Positions 54,628 through 63,035 of a stretch of DNA of 64,000 nt are shown here, piece after piece (the stretch's first letter is position 1; every line of letters starts with the position of its first letter). Below the pieces are notes generated by a model, which saw only the letters and a program-made list of their open reading frames with translations, was not told the origin of the DNA and made no database searches. This stretch comes from JAXMCI01 sp046349435 (GTDB lineage Bacteria > Pseudomonadota > Alphaproteobacteria > Dongiales > Dongiaceae), in NCBI GenBank assembly GCA_046349435.1, contig JAXMCI010000001.1, forward strand, positions 124,001-188,000. The letters are read 5' to 3'. Position numbers and translations under genes: made by a program.

Positions 54628-55508
54628 CGAAGCGAGGTCCCCGTGAAGCCCGACCGCTTCAGCCGGATGGTCGGCGCGATGCAGAGGATGGCGAGCAGCG
54701 ACACGGCGAAGAGGAACACGCCCATCGCCGAGCCGAGCGCCCAGGTCCCGGTCTCGCCGAATTGGCCGGCGAGGCTCATGCCGAGCGAGGTCGCCTGGGG
54801 TCCGCCGAGGAAGCGCGGCGTGACCGCGTTGGCAAGACAAGGGATGAAGACCAGGATCATGCCGATCGAGGTCCCGATCCAGTTCAGCGGCCAGGTGATC
54901 TCGATGAAGGCCCGCCAGGGCCTGGCGCCGTTGATCTTCGCGACTTCCAGGAGCTCGAAGTTGAAGTTGACCAGCGAGAGATAGATCGCCGTCACCATGA
55001 AGGGGACGAACAGGTAGACCAGGCCGAGGCCGGCCGCGAGCTTGGTGTACATCAGGGCCTCGATCGGCGGCAGCCCGACCACGCCGAGCCCCATGTTGAT
55101 CAGCCCGACCGGCCCGAGCAGACCCTGCAGGGCGGCGATCCGCAGGATGACCCCGGTGAAGAAGGGTGCCGCCAGCAGCAGCACCAGCAGCAGCCGGTAG
55201 CGCCCGCCGTAGCGCGCGATGAAGTAGGCGACCGGCCAGCCGCAGACCAGGCAGATCGCGGTCACGATCGACGCCGTCACCAGGGACCGCAGGAAGAAGG
55301 TGCGGTAGGCCGCCTCGCCGAACAGCGTGCGGTAGTTGTCGAGCGAGAAATCGGCGTAGAGCTCGTAGCTCTCGGTGCGCCAGAAGCTGAAGACCACGAT
55401 CGAGAGCAGCGGCAGCAGCAGGCCGATCACGATGAACGCCACGCCCGGCGCGACCAGGGCGGCGAAGCGGAGCCCGGGCCGGCGCCGCGGCGCGGCGCGC
55501 AGGCTCAT
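54624..55508 (-). CDS. PotB-type ABC transporter permease
   Basis: 294 aa. GVAFIVIGLLLPLLSIVVFSF starts the membrane part; the EAA loop is LEVAKINGARPWRAFIEITWP. Partner of the PotC-type permease. ATG 55508 lies 5 bp after the ATPase gene stop. Confidence 0.92.
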   Translation of the reverse strand: MSLRAAPRRRPGLRFAALVAPGVAFIVIGLLLPLLSIVVFSFWRTESYELYADFSLDNYRTLFGEAAYRTFFLRSLVTASIVTAICLVCGWPVAYFIARYGGRYRLLLVLLLAAPFFTGVILRIAALQGLLGPVGLINMGLGVVGLPPIEALMYTKLAAGLGLVYLFVPFMVTAIYLSLVNFNFELLEVAKINGARPWRAFIEITWPLNWIGTSIGMILVFIPCLANAVTPRFLGGPQATSLGMSLAGQFGETGTWALGSAMGVFLFAVSLLAILCIAPTIRLKRSGFTGTSLR

Positions 55509-55513
55509 CGCGC

Positions 55514-56620
55514 TCACGCCCCCTCCCGCGGGAAGCAGGCGCCGGCGGTGATCGGCCAGGAGACCACGACCGCGTCGTTCGGCCGGGCGGCGGCGCTCCG
55601 CGAGGTGCCGGCGACCACGAGATCGTCGCCGGTCGGCAGGGAGACGATGTAGTTCGCGGTCTGGCCCTTGAAGATGACGTCGCGGAGGATGCCGGCGAGC
55701 CGGTTGACGTCGGCCGGCCGGGCGTCGCCCGGCCTGATGTCGGCTCCGCCGGCGTGGATCTCCATGTCCTCGTGCTTCACGAAATAGCTGACGCCATGGC
55801 CCCGTTCCGACCGTTCGGGCTTCGGTGCCAGCACTGAGCCGCCGCCCCAGTCGATCCGGGCAAAGCCGCCCTCGACCGCGGCGATCGCGCCGCTGATCCG
55901 GTTGGCGTGGCCGACGAAGGTGGCGACGAAGGCGCTGGCCGGGCTGGTGTAGATCTCGGTCTTGGCGCCGATCTGCTCGAAGCGGCCGTCCCGCATCACC
56001 GCGATGCGGTCGCTCATGGTGAGCGCTTCCTCCTGGTTGTGCGTGACGTAGATGAACGGGATGCCGAGCTGCTTCTGATAGCGCCGGATCTCCACTTCCA
56101 TCTCCGAGCGGAGCTCGCGGTCGAGATTGGCCAGCGGCTCGTCGAGCAGGAGAAGGGCCGGCCGGGCGATCAGGCCGCGGGCCAGCGCCACGCGCTGCTG
56201 CTGGCCGCCGGACAGCTCGTTCGGATACCGCTCGCCGAGGCCCTCGAGATGCAGCAGCGACAAGGCCCATCTCAGCTGCTCGTCGCGATGGGCGCGCGAG
56301 GCCTTCTGCATGCGCAGCGGGAACACGATGTTCTCGGCCACGGTCTTGTGCGGGAAGAGCAGGAAGTTCTGGAACACCATGCCGACGTTGCGGCCGTAGG
56401 GAGGCAGCTCCGTGACCTCCCTCCCGCCGATCAGCACGCGGCCTTCATCCGGGCGCTCGAGCCCGGCGATGATGCGCAGCAAGGTGGTCTTGCCGGAGCC
56501 GCTCGGACCGAGCAGAGCGAAGAACTCGCCCTGCTCGATCGCGAGATCGGTCCTGTCGACAGCGGTGACCGGCCCGAATCGCCGGGTGACGGATCGAAGC
56601 TCCAATGCGACGCCGCTCAA
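55514..56620 (-). CDS. PotA-type ABC transporter ATPase
   Basis: 368 aa. Walker A GPSGSGKTT, Q-loop VFQNFLLFPHKT, signature LSGGQQQRVALARG, Walker B LLLLDEPLANLD and H-loop VTHNQEEAL are complete; the last 120 residues are a TOBE regulatory domain. It energises the PotBC-type permeases. It follows the binding-protein gene by 58 bp. Confidence 0.94.
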   Translation of the reverse strand: MSGVALELRSVTRRFGPVTAVDRTDLAIEQGEFFALLGPSGSGKTTLLRIIAGLERPDEGRVLIGGREVTELPPYGRNVGMVFQNFLLFPHKTVAENIVFPLRMQKASRAHRDEQLRWALSLLHLEGLGERYPNELSGGQQQRVALARGLIARPALLLLDEPLANLDRELRSEMEVEIRRYQKQLGIPFIYVTHNQEEALTMSDRIAVMRDGRFEQIGAKTEIYTSPASAFVATFVGHANRISGAIAAVEGGFARIDWGGGSVLAPKPERSERGHGVSYFVKHEDMEIHAGGADIRPGDARPADVNRLAGILRDVIFKGQTANYIVSLPTGDDLVVAGTSRSAAARPNDAVVVSWPITAGACFPREGA

Positions 56621-56678
56621 GCCAACCTCTCAGCGAACCGGGAATCGGAGCCTCTTCACGCCGCCGGGCCGGTCGAGC

Positions 56679-57845
56679 TCAGGACGCCTCGACATCCGAC
56701 CAGATGCGCTCCCACTTCTCCGGCGAGGAGGGCTGGTCGAACATGTGGAGCTGGCTGGCATCGGCGCTCCTCTCCTGGAAGTAGAGGTCGATCTCCTCAG
56801 GCTTCAGCAGGGAGCGCACATCGACCGTGCCGCCATAGCCGGTCGAGCGCACGACGCGCGCGAAGTTCTCCTTGCTGAGATAGAGATTGATCCACTTCAG
56901 CGCGAGCTCCGCGTGCTCCGAGCTCGCGCCGGAGCTGATCATCCAGGTATCGACCCAGCCGAGACCACCCTCCTTCGGCTTCAGCACGTGCTGAACGTCG
57001 AAGTCGATCTTGCCCTCGGACTTCAGGACCTTGAGGTGGCGATAGGTCTCGGCGAACTCGGGCGCCGCCCAGATCGCGCCGCCGCGCATCAGACGGTCGA
57101 GCGCGTCGTAATCCTGGTAGCGGGTCAGGATCAGCCTCTTCTGGGCAATCAGCAGCTTCTTCGCTTCCTCGAGCTCCTGGTCGGTCAGATGATAGGGGTT
57201 GAAGGGCTGGCCGTCCTCGCGCGGCTTGTCGATGGTGCCGAGATTGCTCGCCGCCAGGATACCCATCTGCGCGATGTTCTCCTCGAAGCGCGAGTTCGAG
57301 GAGAAGTGGCCCTTGTACTTCTCGTTCAGCAGCAGGCTGATCGAGCCGATATCCTCGGGCGCGATCTTCGACGTGTTGACGGTGATGCCGTAGCCGCCCC
57401 AGCAATTCGGCGCCGCCACGTTGTGCTCGCCCTTCTCGTCGGCGAGCAGGACGAACTTGCCGGGCAGGAACTCCGGGAAGACGTTGGCGGTGTTCGGCAG
57501 CTTGGCGTAGTCGACGGCCTGGGTCAGGCCCTGGCGGAAGTAGAGCCGCGGCCAGAAGCCGTCGGCCTGCACGATATCGAAGTCCTTCGTGCCGCCGACC
57601 TTCATCTTGTTGAAGGCTTCCGAGTTGCCGTCGAAGAAGGTCGGCGAGAACGACGCGCCGGTGCTGCTCTCGAACTCGGCGATCGTCTCCTTGATCGCAT
57701 AGGGCTGCCACATCAGCAGCCGCAGCGTGGTGGCCGCGGCTTCGGCATTGCTGACGAAGGGCGCTGCGGGCCGGAAGGCAGCGAGACCGGCTGCCGCCGC
57801 GGCTCCCGCCAGGACATGGCGGCGCGTGAAACTGCGTGTCCTCAT
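56679..57845 (-). CDS. PotD/F-like periplasmic binding protein, Tat-exported
   Basis: 388 aa extracellular solute-binding protein family 1/8. The N-terminus RTRSFTRRHVLAGAAAAAGL is a twin-arginine signal. Mature sequence TTLRLLMWQPYAIKETIAEF, FDIVQADGFWPRLYF and GGYGITVNTSKI resembles polyamine-type binding proteins. Located next to a sugar-phosphate-type catabolic operon, it may bind a polyol or sugar-derived compound rather than a polyamine. Confidence 0.9.
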   Translation of the reverse strand: MRTRSFTRRHVLAGAAAAAGLAAFRPAAPFVSNAEAAATTLRLLMWQPYAIKETIAEFESSTGASFSPTFFDGNSEAFNKMKVGGTKDFDIVQADGFWPRLYFRQGLTQAVDYAKLPNTANVFPEFLPGKFVLLADEKGEHNVAAPNCWGGYGITVNTSKIAPEDIGSISLLLNEKYKGHFSSNSRFEENIAQMGILAASNLGTIDKPREDGQPFNPYHLTDQELEEAKKLLIAQKRLILTRYQDYDALDRLMRGGAIWAAPEFAETYRHLKVLKSEGKIDFDVQHVLKPKEGGLGWVDTWMISSGASSEHAELALKWINLYLSKENFARVVRSTGYGGTVDVRSLLKPEEIDLYFQERSADASQLHMFDQPSSPEKWERIWSDVEAS

Positions 57846-57929
57846 GTTGATCTCCCTGTCTGGCCAGCCGGGGGCTCCGTCCCGGTCCCTGCGTTGGCGA
57901 TCGTGTCGCTCAAAACCGACACCACATAA

Positions 57930-57954
57930 TGCAACACAATTGCCAGCAAGTGCA
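57930..57954. promoter_or_regulatory. Repeated GCAA/TTGC half-sites in divergent control region
   Basis: TGCAACACAATTGC (GCAA-N5-TTGC) is followed by CAGCAAGTGCAA (TTGC-N8-GCAA with the preceding half-site). This AT-richer patch, 85-109 bp upstream of the binding-protein gene and 100 bp before the DeoR gene, is the best operator candidate for the DeoR protein. A weak minus-strand promoter (TTGCAC-N18-CATTAT) overlaps it. Confidence 0.4.
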
Positions 57955-58053
57955 ATCGAATGCTACAAGTGCCTCGGAACCGAGCAGCGGCGGTGCGCAC
58001 CCCGGGGCATCCGACACCGCCAGGTTCCCGGAAAACAAGGGAGAGCGTCCATC

Positions 58054-58830
58054 GTGCTTGCCGCAGAACGACAGCGGCTGATCCTGTCGATGGTCAACAG
58101 CCGCGGCTCGATCTCGATCACCGAGATCAGGCGCAAGCTCCGGGTGTCACGCGAGACGATCCGGCGCGACATCGTCGCGCTCCACGGCACCCAGCGGCTG
58201 CGCAAGACCCATGGCGGCGCCGTCTCGCTCGACCAGAGCGAGCCGGAGATGAGGGTCCGCGAGGTCACCAACCCCGACGGCAAGCGCATGATCGGCCGCG
58301 TTGCCGCCGGGCTGGTGCCGGACGGGGCCTCGATCATCCTGGCCAGCGGGACCACGACCCAGGCCGTGGCGGACGCGCTGCGCGGCCATCGCGACCTCAC
58401 CGTCTTCACCAATAGCGTCGTCATCTGCGGCCGGCTGATGGGACACAACGGCAACCGCGTCTACATGCTGGGCGGGGAAGTGCAGCCGATCAACGGAGCG
58501 ACGCTCGGCCGCGACGCCACCGCGATGCTCGCCAACTACTTCGCCGACTTCGTCTTCATCGGCGCCGGCGCGATCGCGCCGGCCGGCTGGGTGATGGACT
58601 ACACCCGCGAGGAGGGCGAGCTGCACAGCCTGATGCTGCAATCGGCGCGCACCGTGGTGATCGTCGCCGACCATGGCAAGTTCGGCCGCTTCGCGCCGAT
58701 CCGGGTCGGCAATCTCGAGAAGGTCACGCATCTGATCACCGACCGCGCGCCCGATCCCGAGATCCGGGCGGCGCTGGCGGCGCTTCCGCTTGATGTGCTG
58801 ATCGCCGACGGCACCGGCAAGGACGAGTGA
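58054..58830 (+). CDS. DeoR-family transcriptional regulator
   Basis: 258 aa. Winged HTH near the N-terminus (ITEIRRKLRVSRETIRRDI, then LRKTHGGAVSL) and a DeoR C-terminal sugar-phosphate sensor (ASGTTTQAVADAL, TNSVVICGRL, YMLGGEV, FIGAGAI, VVIVADHGKFGR). GTG 58054 with AGGGAGAG upstream fits the family length; longer in-frame starts are unlikely. It heads the plus-strand catabolic genes and probably represses both operons until a phosphorylated sugar accumulates. Confidence 0.9.
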   Translation: MLAAERQRLILSMVNSRGSISITEIRRKLRVSRETIRRDIVALHGTQRLRKTHGGAVSLDQSEPEMRVREVTNPDGKRMIGRVAAGLVPDGASIILASGTTTQAVADALRGHRDLTVFTNSVVICGRLMGHNGNRVYMLGGEVQPINGATLGRDATAMLANYFADFVFIGAGAIAPAGWVMDYTREEGELHSLMLQSARTVVIVADHGKFGRFAPIRVGNLEKVTHLITDRAPDPEIRAALAALPLDVLIADGTGKDE

Positions 58831-58847
58831 TAGACGGGGGCAATGAG

Positions 58848-59513
58848 ATGAAGCACGAAAAGCTGCGCAAGGAGATCGTCGCCGCCTGCCTGGACATGAA
58901 CCGGCGCGGCATCAACCAGGGCACCTCGGGCAATATCAGCACGCGGGTGAAGGAGGGCTTCCTGCTGACGCCCTCCGGCATCCCCTATGACGAGATGAAG
59001 CCCGCCGACATCGTGCTGATGAAGCCCGATGCCTCGCACGAGGGAAAGCGGCGGCCGTCCAGCGAATGGCGCTTCCACCACGCGCTGATGACCAGCCGGC
59101 CGGAGATCGGCGCGGTCGTCCACACCCATGCGATGTTCGCCACCACCCTCTCCTGCCTCGGCATGGAAATCCCGGCGGTGCACTACATGGTGGCCGCCGC
59201 CGGCGGCCACAACATCCGCTGCGCGCCCTACGCGACCTTCGGCACGCAGGAGACCGCCGACAACGCGGTGAAGGCGCTCAAGGACCGCAGTGCCTGCCTG
59301 CTGGCCAACCACGGCATGATCGTGGTCGGCCCCAACCTCAAGAAGGCGATGTGGCTCGCCGTCGAGGTCGAGACGCTGGCCGCGCAGTACTGGCGCGCGC
59401 TGCAGGTCGGCAAGCCCAACATCCTCTCCAAGGCGGAGATCGACCGCACGATCGAGCGGTTCAAGACCTACGGGCAGGGCAAGGAGCCGGAGGCGGCGCC
59501 GGCCTGCTGCTGA
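58848..59513 (+). CDS. Class II aldolase (L-fuculose-phosphate aldolase-like)
   Basis: 221 aa. MNRRGINQGTSGNIS binds substrate phosphate; VVHTHAMFAT supplies two zinc His, and LLANHGMIVVG holds the third. Splits a ketose phosphate into DHAP and an aldehyde, in the manner of FucA/RhaD. ATG 58848 is preceded by GGGGG; a GTG overlapping the DeoR stop is an alternative. A short CC at the C-terminus is unremarkable. Confidence 0.9.
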   Translation: MKHEKLRKEIVAACLDMNRRGINQGTSGNISTRVKEGFLLTPSGIPYDEMKPADIVLMKPDASHEGKRRPSSEWRFHHALMTSRPEIGAVVHTHAMFATTLSCLGMEIPAVHYMVAAAGGHNIRCAPYATFGTQETADNAVKALKDRSACLLANHGMIVVGPNLKKAMWLAVEVETLAAQYWRALQVGKPNILSKAEIDRTIERFKTYGQGKEPEAAPACC

Positions 59514-59543
59514 CGCGGTGATCGGATTGCGGAAGGCGGCGGC

Positions 59544-61004
59544 ATGATCGTCGGGGTCGATATCGGCACGCAGACGCTGAAGGTCTGCGTGCTCGACCGC
59601 AATCTCACGATCCGCGGCCGGGCGGCAAGGCGCTATCCGCTCGACTACCCGCAGCCCGGCCGGGTCGAGCAGGATCCGCGGCTCTGGGAGCTGGCGCTGG
59701 CCCCCGCCATCGCCGAGGGACTGGCCCGCGCCGATGTGACTCAAAGTGACGTCCGTGCGCTCGGTTTCTGCGGGCAGCTCGACGGCTGCATCGCCGTCGA
59801 TCGCGATGGCGAGCCGCTCTCCTCCTGCATCACCTGGATCGACCGGCGGGCGACCGAGGAAGTCGCCGACGTCCCCGCCGCGATGGTGCGCGAGACCGGC
59901 GGCCTGGTGCTGGATCCCGGCCATCTCGCCGCCAAGGCGCGCTGGCTGAAGCGCCACGCAAAGCCGGAACGCCCGATCGCCCGGTTCCATCAGCCGGTCT
60001 CCTACATGGTGGAGCGGCTGACCGACGCTGCGGCGATCGACCCGTCCCTCGCCTCGACCAGCATGGTCTACAGCCTCGACGAGCAGCGCTACGACCCGGC
60101 GCTGCTCGCGCGTTTCGAGCTCGACGCCGACGAGCTGCCGCGCGTCGCGCCCGCCGAGAGCATCGCCGGCACGCTGACCGGGCGCGGCGCTGCGATCGCG
60201 GGACTGCCGCGCGGTCTCCCGGTCGCGGTCGGGACCGGCGACGATTTCGCGACGCCGCTCGGCGGCGGGCTCGTGGCGCCCGGCCGCGTCGCCGTCTCGG
60301 TCGGCACGGGCGAGGTGGTCGGCGCGCTGCATCCGGCGCCGCTCCGCGATCCCGTCGCGCTGGTCGAGACCCATGCCTATCCCGGCGGCACCTACTTCAT
60401 CGAGAACCCCGGCTGGCTCGGCGGCGGATCGCTGGTGTGGCTTGGCTCGATCCTGGAGATGACCGACTTCGCCGCGATGGACGCGCTGGCCGGCCAGGCC
60501 GCGCCCGGGGCGGACGGGCTGACCTTCATCCCGGCGCTGAGCGGCGCGATGGCGCCGCAATGGCAACCCGACGCGCGCGGGTGCTTCTACGGGCTGACGC
60601 CCTCGCACGGCCGCGGCCACATGATCCGGGCCGTGCTCGAAGGCTGCGCCTTCGCCATGCGCGACGTGGTCGATCACCTCGCCGCGCTCGGGGTCGCGAC
60701 GGATTCGCTGCTGCTGCTCGGCGGCGGCGCCCGCAGCGCGCTGTGGGCGCAGATGCGGGCCGATATCGTGCGCCGCGGCGTCGAGATTCCAGCCAATGTC
60801 GATACCGCACCGGTCGGCGCCGCGATGCTGGCGGCCGTGGCGATCGGTGATTTCGGCACGCTCGGCACCGCGGCGCAGGCGCTGAGCGGCAGCATGCGGC
60901 GCCTCCAGCCGCGGCCGGAGAACGTGGCCGCCTATGACGCGGCCTACGCGCGCTACCGCGCCCTGTTCCGGACCCTGACGCCGCTGTTCTCCCCCCATTC
61001 CTGA
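59544..61004 (+). CDS. FGGY-family carbohydrate kinase
   Basis: 486 aa. N-terminal MIVGVDIGTQTLKVCVLD and GFCGQLDGCIAVD, and C-terminal LLLLGGGARSALWAQMRAD, define a xylulokinase/ribulokinase-like enzyme. It would make the sugar phosphate cleaved by the aldolase. Starts 30 bp after the aldolase stop. Confidence 0.92.
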   Translation: MIVGVDIGTQTLKVCVLDRNLTIRGRAARRYPLDYPQPGRVEQDPRLWELALAPAIAEGLARADVTQSDVRALGFCGQLDGCIAVDRDGEPLSSCITWIDRRATEEVADVPAAMVRETGGLVLDPGHLAAKARWLKRHAKPERPIARFHQPVSYMVERLTDAAAIDPSLASTSMVYSLDEQRYDPALLARFELDADELPRVAPAESIAGTLTGRGAAIAGLPRGLPVAVGTGDDFATPLGGGLVAPGRVAVSVGTGEVVGALHPAPLRDPVALVETHAYPGGTYFIENPGWLGGGSLVWLGSILEMTDFAAMDALAGQAAPGADGLTFIPALSGAMAPQWQPDARGCFYGLTPSHGRGHMIRAVLEGCAFAMRDVVDHLAALGVATDSLLLLGGGARSALWAQMRADIVRRGVEIPANVDTAPVGAAMLAAVAIGDFGTLGTAAQALSGSMRRLQPRPENVAAYDAAYARYRALFRTLTPLFSPHS

Positions 61005-61018
61005 ACGAGAGACCGCCC

Positions 61019-62322
61019 GTGGCACTGCGCATCCTCGATCGGCTTCTCGCCGGAACCTTCCCGGATCCGGATGGCGGGCCGCCGCTCGAGGTCGACACCA
61101 AATCCGTGGTGATCGCCCGCTCGCTGGCCGGGAGCGAAGGCGACGTCGTCCGCGCGCTCGGGCTCGGCCGGACCCTCGCGTTGGTCAGCGACCAGACCAC
61201 CCACGCGGTGCTCGGCGGCCGCGTCGAGCGGGCCCTGGCCGGCCAGCAACGGCTGATCAACATCGTGCTGCCGGGGCGGCCTCATGCCGACGACGCGACG
61301 GTCGAGCAGCTCCGCGCCGCGACGGCGCCCGCCGACGCCCTGGTCGCGATCGGCTCCGGAACGATCAACGACCTCTGCAAGTATGTCAGCGCGCTCGACC
61401 GGAAGCCCTATGTGGTCTTCGGCACGGCGCCTTCGATGAACGGCTATGTCTCGGTCAACGCCGCGATCACGGTCGGCGGATTGAAGAAGTCACTGACCGC
61501 ACATGCGCCGGCCGGCGTGTTCCTGGACATCGCGGTGCTCGCCGCGGCACCGCCGCGGATGATCCGCTCCGGCCTCGGCGACAGCCTGTGCCGGCCGACC
61601 GCGCAGGCGGACTGGCTGCTGGCGCACCTGCTGCTCGACCAGCCCTACCGGGAGATGCCCTTCGCCCTGCTGGCCGAGGACGAAGGCGACCTCTTCGCCC
61701 GATCGGACGCGCTGATGGCGGGCGATCACGCCGCCATGGAGGGCCTGGTCCGGACCTTGCTGCTGTCCGGCTTCGGCACCGCGATCTGCGGCAGCAGCCA
61801 GCCCGCGAGCCAGGGCGAGCACCTCATCAGCCACTATGCCGACATGATGGGCGGGCCTGGACTTCCGCTCTCCTTTCACGGCGAGCAGATCGGCGTGACC
61901 ACGCTGACGATGGCCCGCCTCCAGGAAGCCTTGCTGTCCGGGCCGGCGCCGAGGCTGGCGACGGAGACAGCGGACGAGACGGAGGTGCTGCGCACCTTCG
62001 GTCCGGACCTCGGGCCGTCCTGCTGGAAGGAATTCGCGCAGAAGCGGCTGGCCGGACGACGGCTCGAGGCGGTCAACGCCGGCATCGCGGCGCGCTGGCC
62101 GCAGATCGTCGAGCGGATCGGGACGATCGTCATCCCGGCGACGCGACTCGATGCGGTCCTGCCGGGGCCGCAGCGCCGCGCGCGGCGCACGAGCTCGGCT
62201 GGAGCAGGAGCTTCTACGAAGCGGCCGTGCGCGGCGCGCGGCTGATCCGCAACCGCTACACATTCCTCGATCTCGCAGCAAATTCAGGCACTCTCGACAA
62301 GCTGATGCCCGTCATCACCTGA
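61019..62322 (+). CDS. AraM/EgsA-like glycerol-1-phosphate dehydrogenase, one apparent frameshift
   Basis: GTG 61019. The frame runs to about 62165 with AIGSGTINDLCKYVSA, FGTAPSMNGYVSVNAA and HLISHYADM, the metal- and NAD-site motifs of iron-type G1P dehydrogenases. It then loses the family pattern and would stop at 62245, but another frame carries HELGWSRSFYEAAVRGARLI and NRYTFLDLAANSG to a stop at 62320-62322, which is the expected C-terminus. Thus one base seems to be missing in the G/C run near 62160-62190, by mutation or base-call error. Reduces DHAP or a related ketone phosphate; suits an aldolase pathway yielding DHAP. Confidence 0.8.
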
Positions 62323-62354
62323 AATCGTCGAGCGGACCGGACGAAGGAGGCGAA

Positions 62355-63035
62355 GTGGACTTCATCTTCATGCTGACCCGGCAGGACCGTACCATCACCG
62401 ACTGCCTGGAGGTGATGGACATGATCCGGCCCCTGAAGCTCCGGCATATCGGCTTCAAGGATGTCGGCGTCTCGGCGGAGACCCTCGAGCGGCTCGCCGA
62501 TGCGATCCGCGATTCCGGCGCCACGGTCTACATGGAGGTGGTCAGCACCTCGCCGGAGGCCTGCCTGAGCTCCGCCCGGGTCGCGGCCAGGCTCAAGGTC
62601 GATCGGCTGCTCGGCGGCACCGATGTCGCGGGCGTGCAGGCGGCCATCGCCGGCGGCAAGACGCAGTACCTGCCCTTCCCCGGCTTCCCGCAGGGCCATC
62701 CGACGCGGCTCGGCGGCCAGCCCGGGGACGTCGAGGCGCATTGCCGCGCGTTCCGCGAGCAGGGCTGCGCCGGCGCCGACCTGCTGGCCTATCGCGCAAC
62801 CGAGGCCGAGCCGCTCGACCTCGTGCGCGCGGCGCGGCGCGGCCTCGGCGACGGACATCTGGTGGTGGCCGGCAGCGTCTCGACCCGCGCGCAGATTGAG
62901 GCGCTGGCCGAGGCCGGCGTCGATGCGTTCACGATCGGCAGCGCGGTCTTCGACGGGTCCTATGCGCCGGACAAGGGTTCGATCCTGTCGCAGCTCGCCG
63001 CGATCGACGGCGATTGCGCCCGCGCGACGACCTAG
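62355..63035 (+). CDS. TIM-barrel protein of the catabolic operon, uncharacterised
   Basis: 226 aa. GTG 62355 with GGAGG upstream. The ends of strands show a phosphate-binding barrel of the HisA/ThiE type: LGGTDVAGVQAAI and the C-terminal VVAGSVSTRAQIEAL with DAFTIGSAVFDG. A conserved KTQYLPFPGFPQGHPTRLGG loop may line the active site. No precise family could be named; it is likely an isomerase or aldolase acting on a phosphorylated intermediate of this operon. The stop overlaps that of the convergent gene. Confidence 0.72.
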   Translation: MDFIFMLTRQDRTITDCLEVMDMIRPLKLRHIGFKDVGVSAETLERLADAIRDSGATVYMEVVSTSPEACLSSARVAARLKVDRLLGGTDVAGVQAAIAGGKTQYLPFPGFPQGHPTRLGGQPGDVEAHCRAFREQGCAGADLLAYRATEAEPLDLVRAARRGLGDGHLVVAGSVSTRAQIEALAEAGVDAFTIGSAVFDGSYAPDKGSILSQLAAIDGDCARATT

